Of a stretch of 64,000 nucleotides of DNA, positions 1 to 7,998 are shown piece by piece (the first letter of the stretch is position 1; each line of letters opens with the position of its first letter). Made by a program: the position numbers and the translations under genes. This stretch comes from Maritalea sp049801075. GTDB lineage: Bacteria; Pseudomonadota; Alphaproteobacteria; Rhizobiales; Devosiaceae. The stretch lies in contig NZ_JBNAGG010000003.1 in NCBI RefSeq assembly GCF_049801075.1, positions 62,001 through 126,000 of the forward strand, written 5' to 3'. The notes under the pieces are model-generated. The model saw nothing but the letters and a program-made list of their open reading frames with translations. It was not told the origin of the DNA and made no database searches.

Positions 1-189
1 CGGGGCATAGACGGTGAATGGACCGTCTGAGTTCAAAGTGTCGACCAAGCCAGCGGCAGACACAGCAGCGACGAGGGTTGAAAAGCGGTCGTCGTCAGAA
101 GCGATTTCAACGATGGTTTGCGCTTGCGCAGCTGTGGTGAGCGCGAAAGCTGTGGCAATTGTGGCCACGATCTTGCGGATGGATTTCAT
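1..189 (-). CDS. Secreted fasciclin (FAS1) domain protein, N-terminal part only
   Basis: The minus strand opens at an ATG at 189 and runs off the window edge after 63 codons, so only the N-terminus is visible. Residues 1-23 form a classic Sec signal peptide (two basic residues, an Ala/Thr-rich core, then a TTAAQAQ cleavage region). The following VEIASDDDRFSTLVAAV and GPFTVYAP stretches match the start of a FAS1 domain, a fold found in secreted or periplasmic adhesion-type proteins. An AAAGGTAAG ribosome-binding site lies just upstream of the ATG. The function of bacterial single-FAS1 proteins is poorly defined; only the family is inferred here. Confidence 0.8.
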   Translation of the reverse strand, partial: MKSIRKIVATIATAFALTTAAQAQTIVEIASDDDRFSTLVAAVSAAGLVDTLNSDGPFTVYAP

Positions 190-250
190 TGTACTTACCT
201 TTGTTTGGCTAAGCGCCGTAATTGATGTTTGCAGACCAATTAACGGTAAT

Positions 251-279
251 GCGCGGGTTCTGGATCACGGAACCCGCGC
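251..279. promoter_or_regulatory. Perfect 10-bp inverted repeat upstream of the FAS1 gene
   Basis: GCGCGGGTTC and GAACCCGCGC are separated by 9 bases, about 60 bp upstream of the FAS1 start codon. No T-run follows it on either strand, so it is not an obvious intrinsic terminator. It could be a leader hairpin or an operator; the sequence does not decide. Confidence 0.4.
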
Positions 280-444
280 GCTTAGCGCCGCTTTTCAGGT
301 AAACAATCTGTTGTCAAAGTCGCTGTTTGATCGATTTTCGTTGACGATGTTACGGAAGTTGATCGTGTGAACATGTGTGTTGCGGCGCGCAGTTTCCGTC
401 AGGTTTCGCGCAGCGGACAGTACATCCGCCAGCCGCCAATGCTG

Positions 445-475
445 CATGGATCCTCGGGTCAGGCCCGAGGATGAC
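445..475 (+). repeat. Palindromic interspersed repeat, copy 1
   Basis: CATGGATCCTCGGGTCAGGC followed by CCGAGGATGAC. It has the same frame (CATGGAT, stem, TCA-A/G-G loop, stem, ATGAC) as the other copies in this window, but the stem letters differ, with compensating changes on both arms. Confidence 0.65.
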
Positions 476-582
476 CCGGTGGTGGGGTTGATGACCTGCC
501 AAGGCCGTTTGCACAGGCGCGTTAGGAACTTGCTAGCGCTTATGATGTGCGGGCTTGCTGGCTCTGCCAAGGTTTTCACACG

Positions 583-855
583 CCGCCATCGTTCGCTGTG
601 CTCCCATTTTTCTGCCCTCGCGCCGGACAGGCTGGCCCGGCACCCCGGCTCTTTGTCGCGCCGCCGTCGTTCGCTTTGCTCACTACCCCGGCACCCCCGC
701 CATTTTTTCTTGCCGCCACCGGTCGCTGCGCTCCCGTCCCCGGCACCCCCGGCTCTTTTTTCGCGCCGCCGTCGTTCGCGGTGCTCACTACCCCGGCACC
801 CCCGCCATTTTTTCTTGCCGCCACCGGTCGCTGCGCTCCCGTCCCCGGCACCCCC
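583..855. repeat. Tandem repeat, 105-bp period with ~52-bp half units
   Basis: Two nearly identical copies start at 661 and 766 with a shift of 105 bp. A shorter, degenerate copy precedes them at 583-660. Each 105-bp unit is itself two related ~52-bp halves sharing GCCGCC, a GTCGTTCGCT or GGTCGCTGCGCTC block, CCCCGGCACCCCCG and a T-run. The spacing and lack of unique spacers argue against a CRISPR array. Function unknown; slippage or unequal recombination is the likely origin. Confidence 0.85.
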
Positions 856-906
856 GCCAATGTGTGCCCCGCTAATATGCTGTGCAGGGCGAAGCAACAC
901 CCCTCA

Positions 907-938
907 CGTCATTACCAGACTTGATCCGGTAATCCATG
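907..938 (-). repeat. Palindromic interspersed repeat, copy 2
   Basis: Reads CATGGATTACCGGATCAAGT on the minus strand, then CTGGTAATGACG. One stem position is mismatched. It belongs to the same family as the copies at 51271 and 62064. Confidence 0.7.
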
Positions 939-992
939 TAGCGGTTGTAACAAAGCATAGAGACGGATGTAGTGCTCGTTCACCATTGCTGG

Positions 993-1020
993 GTGGCCCC
1001 GGATCAAGTCCGGGGCGGTC
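993..1020 (+). repeat. Palindromic interspersed repeat, copy 3
   Basis: GCCCCGGATCAAGTCCGGGG core with CCCCGGA/TCCGGGG arms. It is the GC-rich variant of the same palindrome family and lies about 55 bp from copy 2. Confidence 0.65.
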
Positions 1021-1052
1021 GAGAGGAGGTTGGCGCTCTGCAAACGGGGATG

Positions 1053-1505
1053 TTACGCCTCGCGGCACGGGACCAGGCAGGTCCACTTTTGGGTGGCGAC
1101 GAGCTTGCCGGTGTCGAGATTGACCGTGTTCAGCAAAATGCCGACATAGCCGCGCGGGGCGGTGCGGGATTTGGTGAGCTCGACGATTTCGCCCTTCACC
1201 GTGACGCTTTCGCCCGGATAGACCGGGGCGGCGAATTTTAGGTCGTCAATACGCATACCAATCAAGGGGTTTTTTCCGAAGGGCTTGATCAGCGCCATGA
1301 GGCGCATGGTGGCGGAAAGGGTTTGCCAGCCGGAGGCGATGATGGTGCCGAAGGGGCCATCTTTCGCCTCGTCCTCATTCACATGGATGAATTGAGGGTC
1401 ATATTCTGAAGCGAATTCGTGCACTTTTTCGGCTGTCAGCGTGTAGGTTTCGGTTTCGAATTTTTCGCCGAGGGTCAAATCTTCAAAATAACGGGTCTTT
1501 GTCAT
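1053..1505 (-). CDS. MaoC-like (hot-dog fold) dehydratase
   Basis: The 150-residue protein matches the single-domain MaoC/(R)-specific enoyl-CoA hydratase family: an N-terminal YFEDLTLGEKFE opening, the D-P-x-x-x-H hydratase signature (YDPQFIHVNE), a GTIIASGWQT turn and a C-terminal WTCLVP strand. An upstream in-frame extension to 1604 is rejected because the ATG at 1505 overlaps the lysR stop by 4 bases, the usual sign of translational coupling. It presumably hydrates a 2-enoyl-CoA in the cytoplasm. Its place next to a LysR regulator and a BCAA operon suggests a branched-acyl or propionate-related substrate, but this is inference. Confidence 0.85.
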   Translation of the reverse strand: MTKTRYFEDLTLGEKFETETYTLTAEKVHEFASEYDPQFIHVNEDEAKDGPFGTIIASGWQTLSATMRLMALIKPFGKNPLIGMRIDDLKFAAPVYPGESVTVKGEIVELTKSRTAPRGYVGILLNTVNLDTGKLVATQKWTCLVPCREA

Positions 1506-2392
1506 GCTCTTGCTTTCAGGCGCTGTTGCACATCTTTGGTGATGAAATCGGCCACCGTGCGCACACGGGTCAAATGGGCCAAATCTTCGTGAATGGTGAG
1601 CCACAGATCGCGCTTGATCTCCACCTCATCGGGCAGGATGGGAATCAGGTTGGTGTGATCTTTAGCGATATAATCAGGCAGGATGCAGACCCCGGCCCCA
1701 TCAACCGCCAATTGCACTTGCACATGCAGGCTGGTGGCGGTGAGGTGGGCTTTGAGCGAGGGGTCAACGCTGGGGATATAATCCAGTTCTTTGTCGAAAA
1801 TCATGTCGGGAATATAGCCGATGCCGCGCACGCGCTTCAGGTCGCGGCGGGTGACGATTTCCGCGTGATTATCGAGATAGGTTTGCGCGCCATAAATATG
1901 CAGGGCATAGGACGCGATCTTTCGGATCTTCACGCGGCCGGTTTGCGGCCGTGAGCCGGTGATCACAAAATCAGCTTCGCGCTTGGAGAGCGAGAAGTTG
2001 CGCGGCACGGTGATCAATTGCACTTCCAATTGCGGGTGCAGGCGGCAAAGTTCTGCCGCGCCTTCGGCCAACAGGAAACTGGCCACGCCTTCATGGGCGC
2101 CGATGCGCACGGGGCCGGACAGGTCCGACCGCTTGTCGCTCAATTCATCAATGGCCCGCATGGCGTCGCTTTCCACCTGCTCGGCGATGGGCAGCATTTT
2201 GAGCCCGGCGTCGCTCAAGGCATAGCCCTGGGGCGAGCGGTGAAACAGCTTGGTTTTAATATTGTCTTCCAGCGCGGCAATGCGGCGCGACACGGTGGCG
2301 TGATCGACGCCCAGCTGGGCGGCGGCCAAAGTGAGCGTGCCGTGGCGGGCCACAGCGAGGAAAAACCGAAAATCGTCCCAATTGGTGCGCAT
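1502..2392 (-). CDS. LysR-family transcriptional regulator
   Basis: The 296-residue protein has the N-terminal winged helix-turn-helix of LysR regulators (about residues 4-63: DDFRFFLAVARHGTLTLAA, VDHATVSRRI, LFHRSPQGYALSDAG) and a C-terminal periplasmic-binding-like effector domain. It diverges from mmsA with about 190 bp between the start codons, and its 3' end overlaps the MaoC gene by 4 bases. This arrangement predicts autoregulation and control of the valine/isoleucine operon; the effector cannot be read from the sequence. A 25-bp palindrome lies directly in the divergent spacer. Confidence 0.9.
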   Translation of the reverse strand: MRTNWDDFRFFLAVARHGTLTLAAAQLGVDHATVSRRIAALEDNIKTKLFHRSPQGYALSDAGLKMLPIAEQVESDAMRAIDELSDKRSDLSGPVRIGAHEGVASFLLAEGAAELCRLHPQLEVQLITVPRNFSLSKREADFVITGSRPQTGRVKIRKIASYALHIYGAQTYLDNHAEIVTRRDLKRVRGIGYIPDMIFDKELDYIPSVDPSLKAHLTATSLHVQVQLAVDGAGVCILPDYIAKDHTNLIPILPDEVEIKRDLWLTIHEDLAHLTRVRTVADFITKDVQQRLKARA

Positions 2393-2405
2393 AATGGCGT
2401 GAGAT

Positions 2406-2430
2406 TAGCTGATGTGTTACACTATAGCTA
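2406..2430. promoter_or_regulatory. Candidate LysR operator between lysR and mmsA
   Basis: Nested palindrome: TAGCT and AGCTA flank GAT-GTGTTACAC-TAT. The two 12-base arms agree at 9 positions around T2418. It sits 14 bp upstream of the lysR start and about 150 bp upstream of mmsA, as expected for an autoregulatory LysR site. Confidence 0.5.
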
Positions 2431-2581
2431 CTGTATTTTTGCACAATGGTTTTGCTTGATTTGTTGTTGAACGCCCATTCACGCACAATATGATGCGGGC
2501 GATATGTTTTTAAGGCGCAGTTTGCGCAGCGCACAGCGATAGCTGATTTTGCGCGCAAGGGATCTGGAGGAGGCCCGAGCA

Positions 2582-4081
2582 ATGAACGAGATCACCCACT
2601 TTATCAATGGCGAGCATGTGAAAGGCACATCTGGCCGCTTTGCCGATGTGTTGAACCCGGCAACTGGCGACGTGCAAGCCAAAGTGCCGCTGGCCAGCAA
2701 GGACGAATTGGCCAAAGCCATCGAAATCGCCAAGGAAGCGCAAATCGCGTGGGGCAACACCAATGCCCAACGGCGTGGCCGCGTGATGATGAAATTTGTT
2801 GAGCTGTTGCACCGCGATATGGACAAACTGGCGGAAGCCCTGTCACGCGAGCACGGCAAAACCTTGCCCGATGCGAAAGGCGATGTGGTGCGCGGGTTGG
2901 AAGTGGCCGAGTTTTCCATCGGTGCGCCGCATTTTATGAAGGGCGAATATAGCGCTGCCGCCTCAACTGGCATCGACATTTACTCCATGCGCCAACCTTT
3001 GGGCGTTGTGGCGGGCATTACGCCGTTCAACTTCCCGGCCATGATTCCAATGTGGAAATTCTGCCCCGCGATTGCGGCGGGCAATGCGTTTATTTTGAAG
3101 CCATCAGAGCGCGATCCCTCTGTGCCGAACATGCTGGCAGAACTGATGATTGAAGCAGGCCTGCCCAAGGGCGTATTGAATGTGGTGCATGGGGACAAAG
3201 AAGCCGTGGACGGTATTTTGGACCATGACGATATTCAGGCCATCGGCTTTGTGGGCTCGACCCCGATTGCGGAATATATCTATTCACGCGGGTCAGCCAA
3301 CGGTAAGCGCGTGCAATGTTTTGGTGGCGCGAAAAACCATATGATCATTATGCCCGATGCGGACATTGACCAAGCGGTGGATGCGCTGGTGGGCGCTGGC
3401 TATGGCGCGGCGGGTGAACGCTGCATGGCCATTTCTGTTGCCGTGCCTGTGGGCAAGGAAACTGCCGACAAATTGGTGGCGGCGCTGAAACCCCGCGTGG
3501 AAGCGCTGCGGGTTGGCCCTTACACGGAAGGCGATGATGTGGACTTTGGCCCGCTGGTGACCGGGGATGCGCTGAAGCGCGTGACCGGGCTGGTGGATAA
3601 GGGCGTTGAAGAAGGCGCAGACCTGGTTGTGGATGGGCGCGGCTTTAAGCACAGCACCAATCCCAACGGATTTTTCATCGGCCCTTGCCTGTTTGACCAT
3701 GTGACCGAAGGCATGGACATCTATAAAGAAGAGATTTTCGGCCCTGTGCTTTCTGTGATGCGGGCAGAAACTTATGAGGATGCGGTGGGCTATGCCATGC
3801 GCCATGAATATGGCAATGGCGTTGCGATCTTCACCCGCGATGGCGACACCGCGCGTGACTTCACCCACCGGATCAATGTGGGCATGGTCGGCGTGAACGT
3901 GCCGATCCCCGTGCCGCTCGCTTATTACACCTTTGGTGGCTGGAAGCGCTCTGGCTTTGGCGACTTGAACCAGCACGGCCCGGATGCGTTCCGCTTCTAT
4001 ACGCGCACCAAAACTGTGACCTCGCGTTGGCCTTCTGGCGTGAAAGAAGGCGCGAGCTTTACCATTCCTGTTATGGAGTAA
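2582..4081 (+). CDS. mmsA: Methylmalonate-semialdehyde dehydrogenase (CoA-acylating)
   Basis: The 499-residue protein is a full-length CoA-dependent aldehyde dehydrogenase of the MmsA/IolA type. It oxidises methylmalonate semialdehyde, from valine, to propionyl-CoA with NAD+. Visible are the Rossmann segment ITPFNFPAMIPMWKF, the KPSERDPS cofactor loop, the FVGSTPIAEYI turn and the nucleophile Cys281 in GAAGERCMAISVAV, the motif specific to this subfamily. The start at 2582 is chosen because GGAGGAGG lies 8 bases upstream; an ATG 33 bases earlier lacks such a site. It is the first gene of a tightly spaced plus-strand operon. Confidence 0.96.
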   Translation: MNEITHFINGEHVKGTSGRFADVLNPATGDVQAKVPLASKDELAKAIEIAKEAQIAWGNTNAQRRGRVMMKFVELLHRDMDKLAEALSREHGKTLPDAKGDVVRGLEVAEFSIGAPHFMKGEYSAAASTGIDIYSMRQPLGVVAGITPFNFPAMIPMWKFCPAIAAGNAFILKPSERDPSVPNMLAELMIEAGLPKGVLNVVHGDKEAVDGILDHDDIQAIGFVGSTPIAEYIYSRGSANGKRVQCFGGAKNHMIIMPDADIDQAVDALVGAGYGAAGERCMAISVAVPVGKETADKLVAALKPRVEALRVGPYTEGDDVDFGPLVTGDALKRVTGLVDKGVEEGADLVVDGRGFKHSTNPNGFFIGPCLFDHVTEGMDIYKEEIFGPVLSVMRAETYEDAVGYAMRHEYGNGVAIFTRDGDTARDFTHRINVGMVGVNVPIPVPLAYYTFGGWKRSGFGDLNQHGPDAFRFYTRTKTVTSRWPSGVKEGASFTIPVME

Positions 4082-4087
4082 TCCGAG

Positions 4088-5230
4088 ATGGATTTTGCAT
4101 TAAGCGAAGAACAAAGCGCCATTTTTGATATGGCGCGGGAATTTGCCGCCGAGAACATTGCGCCGAACGCGGTGGAATGGGATCAGGCCAAGCATTTTCC
4201 GCTGGATGTGATCAAGCAAACAGCCGAATTGGGCATGGCGGGCATTTATGTGCGCGACGACATTGGCGGGTCTGACCTGACGCGGCTGGACGCGGCGCTG
4301 ATTTTTGAAGCCCTGTCTCATGGGTGCCCGGCCACGGCCTCGTTCCTTTCCATCCACAATATGTGCGCTTGGATGATCGACACTTTTGGCAGCGAAGAAA
4401 TGCGCCAAGCGTGGGGGCCACAGCTTTGCACCATGGACAAGGTCGCCAGCTATTGCCTCACCGAGCCGGGTTCTGGTTCGGACGCGGCGGCGCTCAAAAC
4501 CACAGCCAAACGGGACGGCGATCACTTTGTGCTCAGTGGCACCAAGAGCTTTATTTCTGGTGGCGGCGTGTCTGATCTTTATATCGTGATGGCGCGCACC
4601 GGCGAAGAGGGTCCGAAGGGCATTTCGGCCATCTTGGTGGAAAAGGGCACCGAAGGCCTGAGCTATGGCGCCAATGAAAAGAAGATGGGCTGGAACGTGC
4701 AGCCTACCTCTGAAGTGGTGATGAACAATGTGCGCGTGCCGGCCAGCAATTTGCTGGGTACGGAAGGCGACGGGTTCAAATATGCCATGAAGGGGCTTGA
4801 TGGCGGACGGTTGAACATTGCGGCCAGCGCCTTGGGTGCGGCACAAGCCGCGCTCGACAAGACGCTGAACTATATGGAAGAGCGCAAAGCCTTTGGCAAA
4901 AGCATCAACCAGTTTCAGGCGCTGCAATTCCGCCTTGCCGACATGGAAATTGAGCTGCAAGCGGCACGCACCTTCCTTTACAAGGCAGCATGGACTTACG
5001 ACCAGCAATTGCCAGAGGCGACCAAATATTGCGCCATGGCCAAACGGTTTGTGACCGACACCGCCTTCGATGTGGCCAACCAAGCGCTGCAGTTGCATGG
5101 CGGTTATGGCTATTTGGCTGATTATGGCATTGAGAAAATCGTACGGGATTTGCGGGTGCACCAGATTTTGGAAGGCACCAACGAAATCATGCGCCTGATT
5201 GTGGCGCGGCAACTTTTGAGTGCAAAATGA
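4088..5230 (+). CDS. Isobutyryl-CoA dehydrogenase (acyl-CoA dehydrogenase family)
   Basis: The 380-residue flavoprotein shows the full ACAD architecture: a helical N-domain, the YCLTEPGSGSDAAALKT FAD/substrate motif, SFISGGGVSDLYIVMAR, and the C-terminal HQILEGTNEIMRLIV segment with catalytic base Glu362. Placement between mmsA and the hydroxyisobutyryl-CoA hydrolase, plus resemblance to ACAD8, points to isobutyryl-CoA to methacrylyl-CoA. As no separate 2-methylbutyryl-CoA dehydrogenase is seen here, it may also serve isoleucine. Electrons would go to the ETF encoded downstream. It starts 6 bp after mmsA and overlaps the next gene by ATGA. Confidence 0.9.
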   Translation: MDFALSEEQSAIFDMAREFAAENIAPNAVEWDQAKHFPLDVIKQTAELGMAGIYVRDDIGGSDLTRLDAALIFEALSHGCPATASFLSIHNMCAWMIDTFGSEEMRQAWGPQLCTMDKVASYCLTEPGSGSDAAALKTTAKRDGDHFVLSGTKSFISGGGVSDLYIVMARTGEEGPKGISAILVEKGTEGLSYGANEKKMGWNVQPTSEVVMNNVRVPASNLLGTEGDGFKYAMKGLDGGRLNIAASALGAAQAALDKTLNYMEERKAFGKSINQFQALQFRLADMEIELQAARTFLYKAAWTYDQQLPEATKYCAMAKRFVTDTAFDVANQALQLHGGYGYLADYGIEKIVRDLRVHQILEGTNEIMRLIVARQLLSAK

Positions 5231-6267
5231 GCGACAAAGACGTTCTGATTTCGAGCCAAAATGGGGTTGGGCACATTGTGCTCAACCGCCCAAAAGCCTT
5301 GAACGCGCTCAGCCATAAAATGGTGCTGGATATGCTTGAAGCCATGAAAGCATGGCAAGGCGATCCAGACATTCATGCAGTGCTGATTGAAGGCGCGGGT
5401 GACCGCGCTTTTTGCGCAGGCGGCGACATTCAAGCGGTTTATGAAAATGGCCGCACCGACCATGATGGCGTGATGCAATTTTGGCGCGACGAATATGAAT
5501 TGAACGCCCTGATCGAGAATTACACCAAGCCCTATGTGGCCATGATGCATGGCTTTATTATGGGTGGTGGCGTGGGCGTTTCGGCCCATGGCAGCCACCG
5601 GATCGTGACCGACAATTCCATTATCTCTATGCCGGAAACCGGCATTGGCTTTTTGCCCGATGTGGGCGGCACCTATTTGCTGTCTCGCGCACCGGGCGGC
5701 TTAGGGTATTTCTACGGGTTGACCGGCGGGCGCATGACTGCCGATGATGCCATCTATTGTGGATTTGCGGATTATTACGTACCGGAGGACAAGTTTAACG
5801 CGCTGAAAGAGGCCATTTTGGCAGGTGGCGATGTGGATGAGTTGATCAAAGCCCATGCGGCAACACCGCCAGAGGGCGATGCACGCTGGCACCACACGCA
5901 GATTGCTGACTGGTTTGACGGCAAGAGTTTTGACGAAGCGATGGCAGCGATTGAAGCGGATGAAAGCGAGTTTGCGCAAAAGGCCCTGAAGGTTTTGAAG
6001 CGCCAGTGCCCGCTTTCAGTGAAGTCCACGTTCCGCGCCATCAATGACGCCAAGAATATGGACAGCATCGAACCTTGTTTGGGGCAGGAATTCCGCTATG
6101 CGGATGCCTCGCTTTATGAGTTCAATTTTTACGAAGGCATTCGCGCCGCGATTATTGAAAAGGATCGCAATCCGCAATGGGTGCCTGCAACACTTGACCA
6201 AGTGACGGAGCAAATGGTGGACGCCATGTTTAAGCCGCTTGGGGACAAAGAGCTGAAACTGAAATAG
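5227..6267 (+). CDS. 3-Hydroxyisobutyryl-CoA hydrolase
   Basis: The 346-residue crotonase-superfamily enzyme has the extended length and motifs of HIBCH rather than a 257-residue hydratase: GDRAFCAGGDIQAVYE (oxyanion loop), GFIMGGGVGVSAHG, and the hallmark MPETGIGFLPDVGGTYLLSR with the conserved Glu and Asp. It frees 3-hydroxyisobutyrate from its CoA ester, the step that detoxifies the reactive methacrylyl-CoA branch of valine breakdown. The ATGA overlap with the dehydrogenase gene indicates translational coupling. Confidence 0.93.
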   Translation: MSDKDVLISSQNGVGHIVLNRPKALNALSHKMVLDMLEAMKAWQGDPDIHAVLIEGAGDRAFCAGGDIQAVYENGRTDHDGVMQFWRDEYELNALIENYTKPYVAMMHGFIMGGGVGVSAHGSHRIVTDNSIISMPETGIGFLPDVGGTYLLSRAPGGLGYFYGLTGGRMTADDAIYCGFADYYVPEDKFNALKEAILAGGDVDELIKAHAATPPEGDARWHHTQIADWFDGKSFDEAMAAIEADESEFAQKALKVLKRQCPLSVKSTFRAINDAKNMDSIEPCLGQEFRYADASLYEFNFYEGIRAAIIEKDRNPQWVPATLDQVTEQMVDAMFKPLGDKELKLK

Positions 6268-6298
6268 CCGTTTTTCGGCCTGTCTTTGGGAGGACAAG

Positions 6299-7183
6299 AT
6301 GAAAATTGCATTTATCGGATTGGGCAATATGGGTGGCCCCATGGCGGCCAACCTCACCACCGCCGGGCACGAAGTGCTCGGCTTTGACCTGAACCAAGAG
6401 ATTGCCCAAAAGGCAGCGGCGCATGGCGTGAAGCTGGCGCACAGCGCCGAAGGCGCGGTGGAAGGCGCTGACGCTGTGATCACCATGTTGCCGAACGGCA
6501 ATATTGTGCTGAGCGTTTATAAGCAACTTTTGGGGCTGGCCAATAAGGGCACTGTTTTCCTTGACTGTTCGACCATTGATGTGAAAAGCGCCGAAGAGGC
6601 GCACGCTATGGCGAAAGAGGCAGGCATGTTGAGCCTTGATGCGCCCGTATCTGGTGGCGTGGGCGGCGCGGAAGCGGGCACCCTAACCTTTATGGTGGGC
6701 GGCAGCGACGATGCCTATGGCAAGGCCAAGCCGCTGTTCGACATTATGGGACAAAAGGCCGTGCATTGCGGCGAAGGCGGCGCGGGACAAGCGGCCAAGA
6801 TTTGTAACAATATGCTGTTGGCTATTTCCATGATCGGGGCGGCGGAAGCATTTAACCTTGCGGACAAGCTCAACCTCGATAAATCCGCATTATTTGATGT
6901 CATTTCCACATCATCCGGCTCTTGCTGGAGCGTGAATACATATTGTCCGGTGCCGGGCGTTGGGCCTGAAAGCCCCGCTGACCGGGACTATAAGCCAGGT
7001 TTTGATGCGAGCTTGATGCTGAAAGATTTGAAGCTGAGCCAAGATGCGGCGGCACAGAGCGACGGGGTGACCCCCCTTGGCGCGCACGCCACATCATTGT
7101 ATGAAAAGTTTGTCGAAAAACACGGCGTGGGGCACGATTTTTCCGGCATCATCAACGATTTGGATGCGCTTGGTAAAAACTAG
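6299..7183 (+). CDS. mmsB: 3-Hydroxyisobutyrate dehydrogenase
   Basis: The 294-residue enzyme has an N-terminal NAD-binding fold (IAFIGLGNMGGPMAANL), the substrate motif DAPVSGGVGGAEAGTLTFM, and catalytic Lys167 in GAGQAAKICNNMLLA, all typical of beta-hydroxyacid dehydrogenases of the MmsB group. It makes methylmalonate semialdehyde, the MmsA substrate, so mmsA, the dehydrogenase, the hydrolase and mmsB form a complete valine branch. TGGGAGGAC precedes the ATG. Confidence 0.95.
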   Translation: MKIAFIGLGNMGGPMAANLTTAGHEVLGFDLNQEIAQKAAAHGVKLAHSAEGAVEGADAVITMLPNGNIVLSVYKQLLGLANKGTVFLDCSTIDVKSAEEAHAMAKEAGMLSLDAPVSGGVGGAEAGTLTFMVGGSDDAYGKAKPLFDIMGQKAVHCGEGGAGQAAKICNNMLLAISMIGAAEAFNLADKLNLDKSALFDVISTSSGSCWSVNTYCPVPGVGPESPADRDYKPGFDASLMLKDLKLSQDAAAQSDGVTPLGAHATSLYEKFVEKHGVGHDFSGIINDLDALGKN

Positions 7184-7225
7184 GCGCATTCATTTCTAAT
7201 TATGATCGAGGTAAAGGACAGCGTG

Positions 7226-7996
7226 ATGACCGATGTTATTTTGGTGGAGCAGGTCGAGCGGGTGGTCAAGATCACCCTCAATCGACCGGACGCCCTGAAT
7301 GCGCTCAATTTAGAGGTGATGGAGGCCGTTGCCTCCGCGCTTGAGCAATATGATCGCGACCCGAATGTGGGCTGCTTTGTGATCACCGGATCAGAAAAAG
7401 CATTTGCCGCCGGGGCAGACATTAAAGAAATGCAAGACAAAACCGCAACCGACATGCTGAACGCAGATTGGTTTGCCGGGTGGGATCGCCTGTCGCGCAT
7501 TCGCACGCCGATTTTGGCGGCGGTGAACGGCTATGCCCTTGGCGGCGGCTGCGAGTTGGCGATGATGTGCGATGTGATCTATGCAGGTGACCGCGCCAAG
7601 TTCGGCCAGCCAGAAATCAAGCTCGGGGTTATCCCCGGCATGGGCGGGTCGCAACGGCTGACCAAGGCCGTGGGCAAATATAAAGCCATGGACATGATTT
7701 TGACTGGCCGCATGATGGACGCCACGGAAGCGGAGCGCTGCAATTTGGCGGCGCGGGTTTTTGATGCTGGCAGCTTGGTGGATGAAGTGATGAACATCGC
7801 CAAAGAGATTGCCGGATTTGGCAAACTCTCTGTGATGGCGGGCAAGGAAGCGGTGAACCGCGCGCTTGAGGGCGGCTTGACCGAAGGCGTTTTGTTTGAA
7901 CGCCGCAGCTTCCACGGCTTGTTCTCCAGCCACGACCAAAAAGAAGGCATGTCTGCGTTTAGCGAAAAACGCGACGCCAATTTCAAGGGTGAATAA
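7226..7996 (+). CDS. Enoyl-CoA hydratase (crotonase)
   Basis: From the ATG at 7226 the protein is 256 residues, the normal hydratase length; AAAGGAC lies 9 bases upstream. An ATG at 7202 would add eight residues and lacks a good ribosome site. Motifs are SEKAFAAGADIKEMQ, NGYALGGGCELAMMCD and KLGVIPGMGGSQRLTKAVG, which carry both catalytic glutamates of true hydratases. Next to an HSD10-like dehydrogenase and a thiolase it most likely hydrates tiglyl-CoA in isoleucine breakdown, and may also act on methacrylyl-CoA. Confidence 0.9.
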   Translation: MTDVILVEQVERVVKITLNRPDALNALNLEVMEAVASALEQYDRDPNVGCFVITGSEKAFAAGADIKEMQDKTATDMLNADWFAGWDRLSRIRTPILAAVNGYALGGGCELAMMCDVIYAGDRAKFGQPEIKLGVIPGMGGSQRLTKAVGKYKAMDMILTGRMMDATEAERCNLAARVFDAGSLVDEVMNIAKEIAGFGKLSVMAGKEAVNRALEGGLTEGVLFERRSFHGLFSSHDQKEGMSAFSEKRDANFKGE

Positions 7997-7998
7997 TT

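Larger units (their letters stand above)
190..1052. other. Gene-poor stretch between the FAS1 gene and the MaoC gene
   Basis: No credible gene is seen. Long open frames exist in several frames on both strands between about 300 and 1120, but they encode low-complexity Arg/Pro/Ser-rich or Gly-rich sequence created by a GC-rich tandem repeat whose period is a multiple of three. The stretch contains the inverted repeat at 251-279, three palindromic interspersed repeats (445-475, 907-938, 993-1020) and the tandem repeat at 583-855. Confidence 0.7.

Noticed and set aside
251..279. Hairpin as a transcription terminator
   Set aside because: No T-run follows on either strand and no gene ends there; kept only as an unexplained inverted repeat.
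583..855. Possible CRISPR array
   Set aside because: Units are long and contiguous, with no unique spacers and no cas genes.
295..1123. Several overlapping long open frames on both strands rich in Arg/Pro/Ser or Gly
   Set aside because: They follow the 105-bp repeat, whose period is a multiple of three, have no ribosome sites and no protein-like composition.
4100..5212. A 370-codon open frame antisense to the isobutyryl-CoA dehydrogenase
   Set aside because: Same reason: it mirrors a well conserved gene, and the His/Arg/Phe-rich product has no recognisable motif.
6196..6211. TTGACCAAGTGACGGA resembles the RutR-like box
   Set aside because: It lies inside the 3-hydroxyisobutyryl-CoA hydrolase gene, where conserved codons explain it, and the right half is weak.
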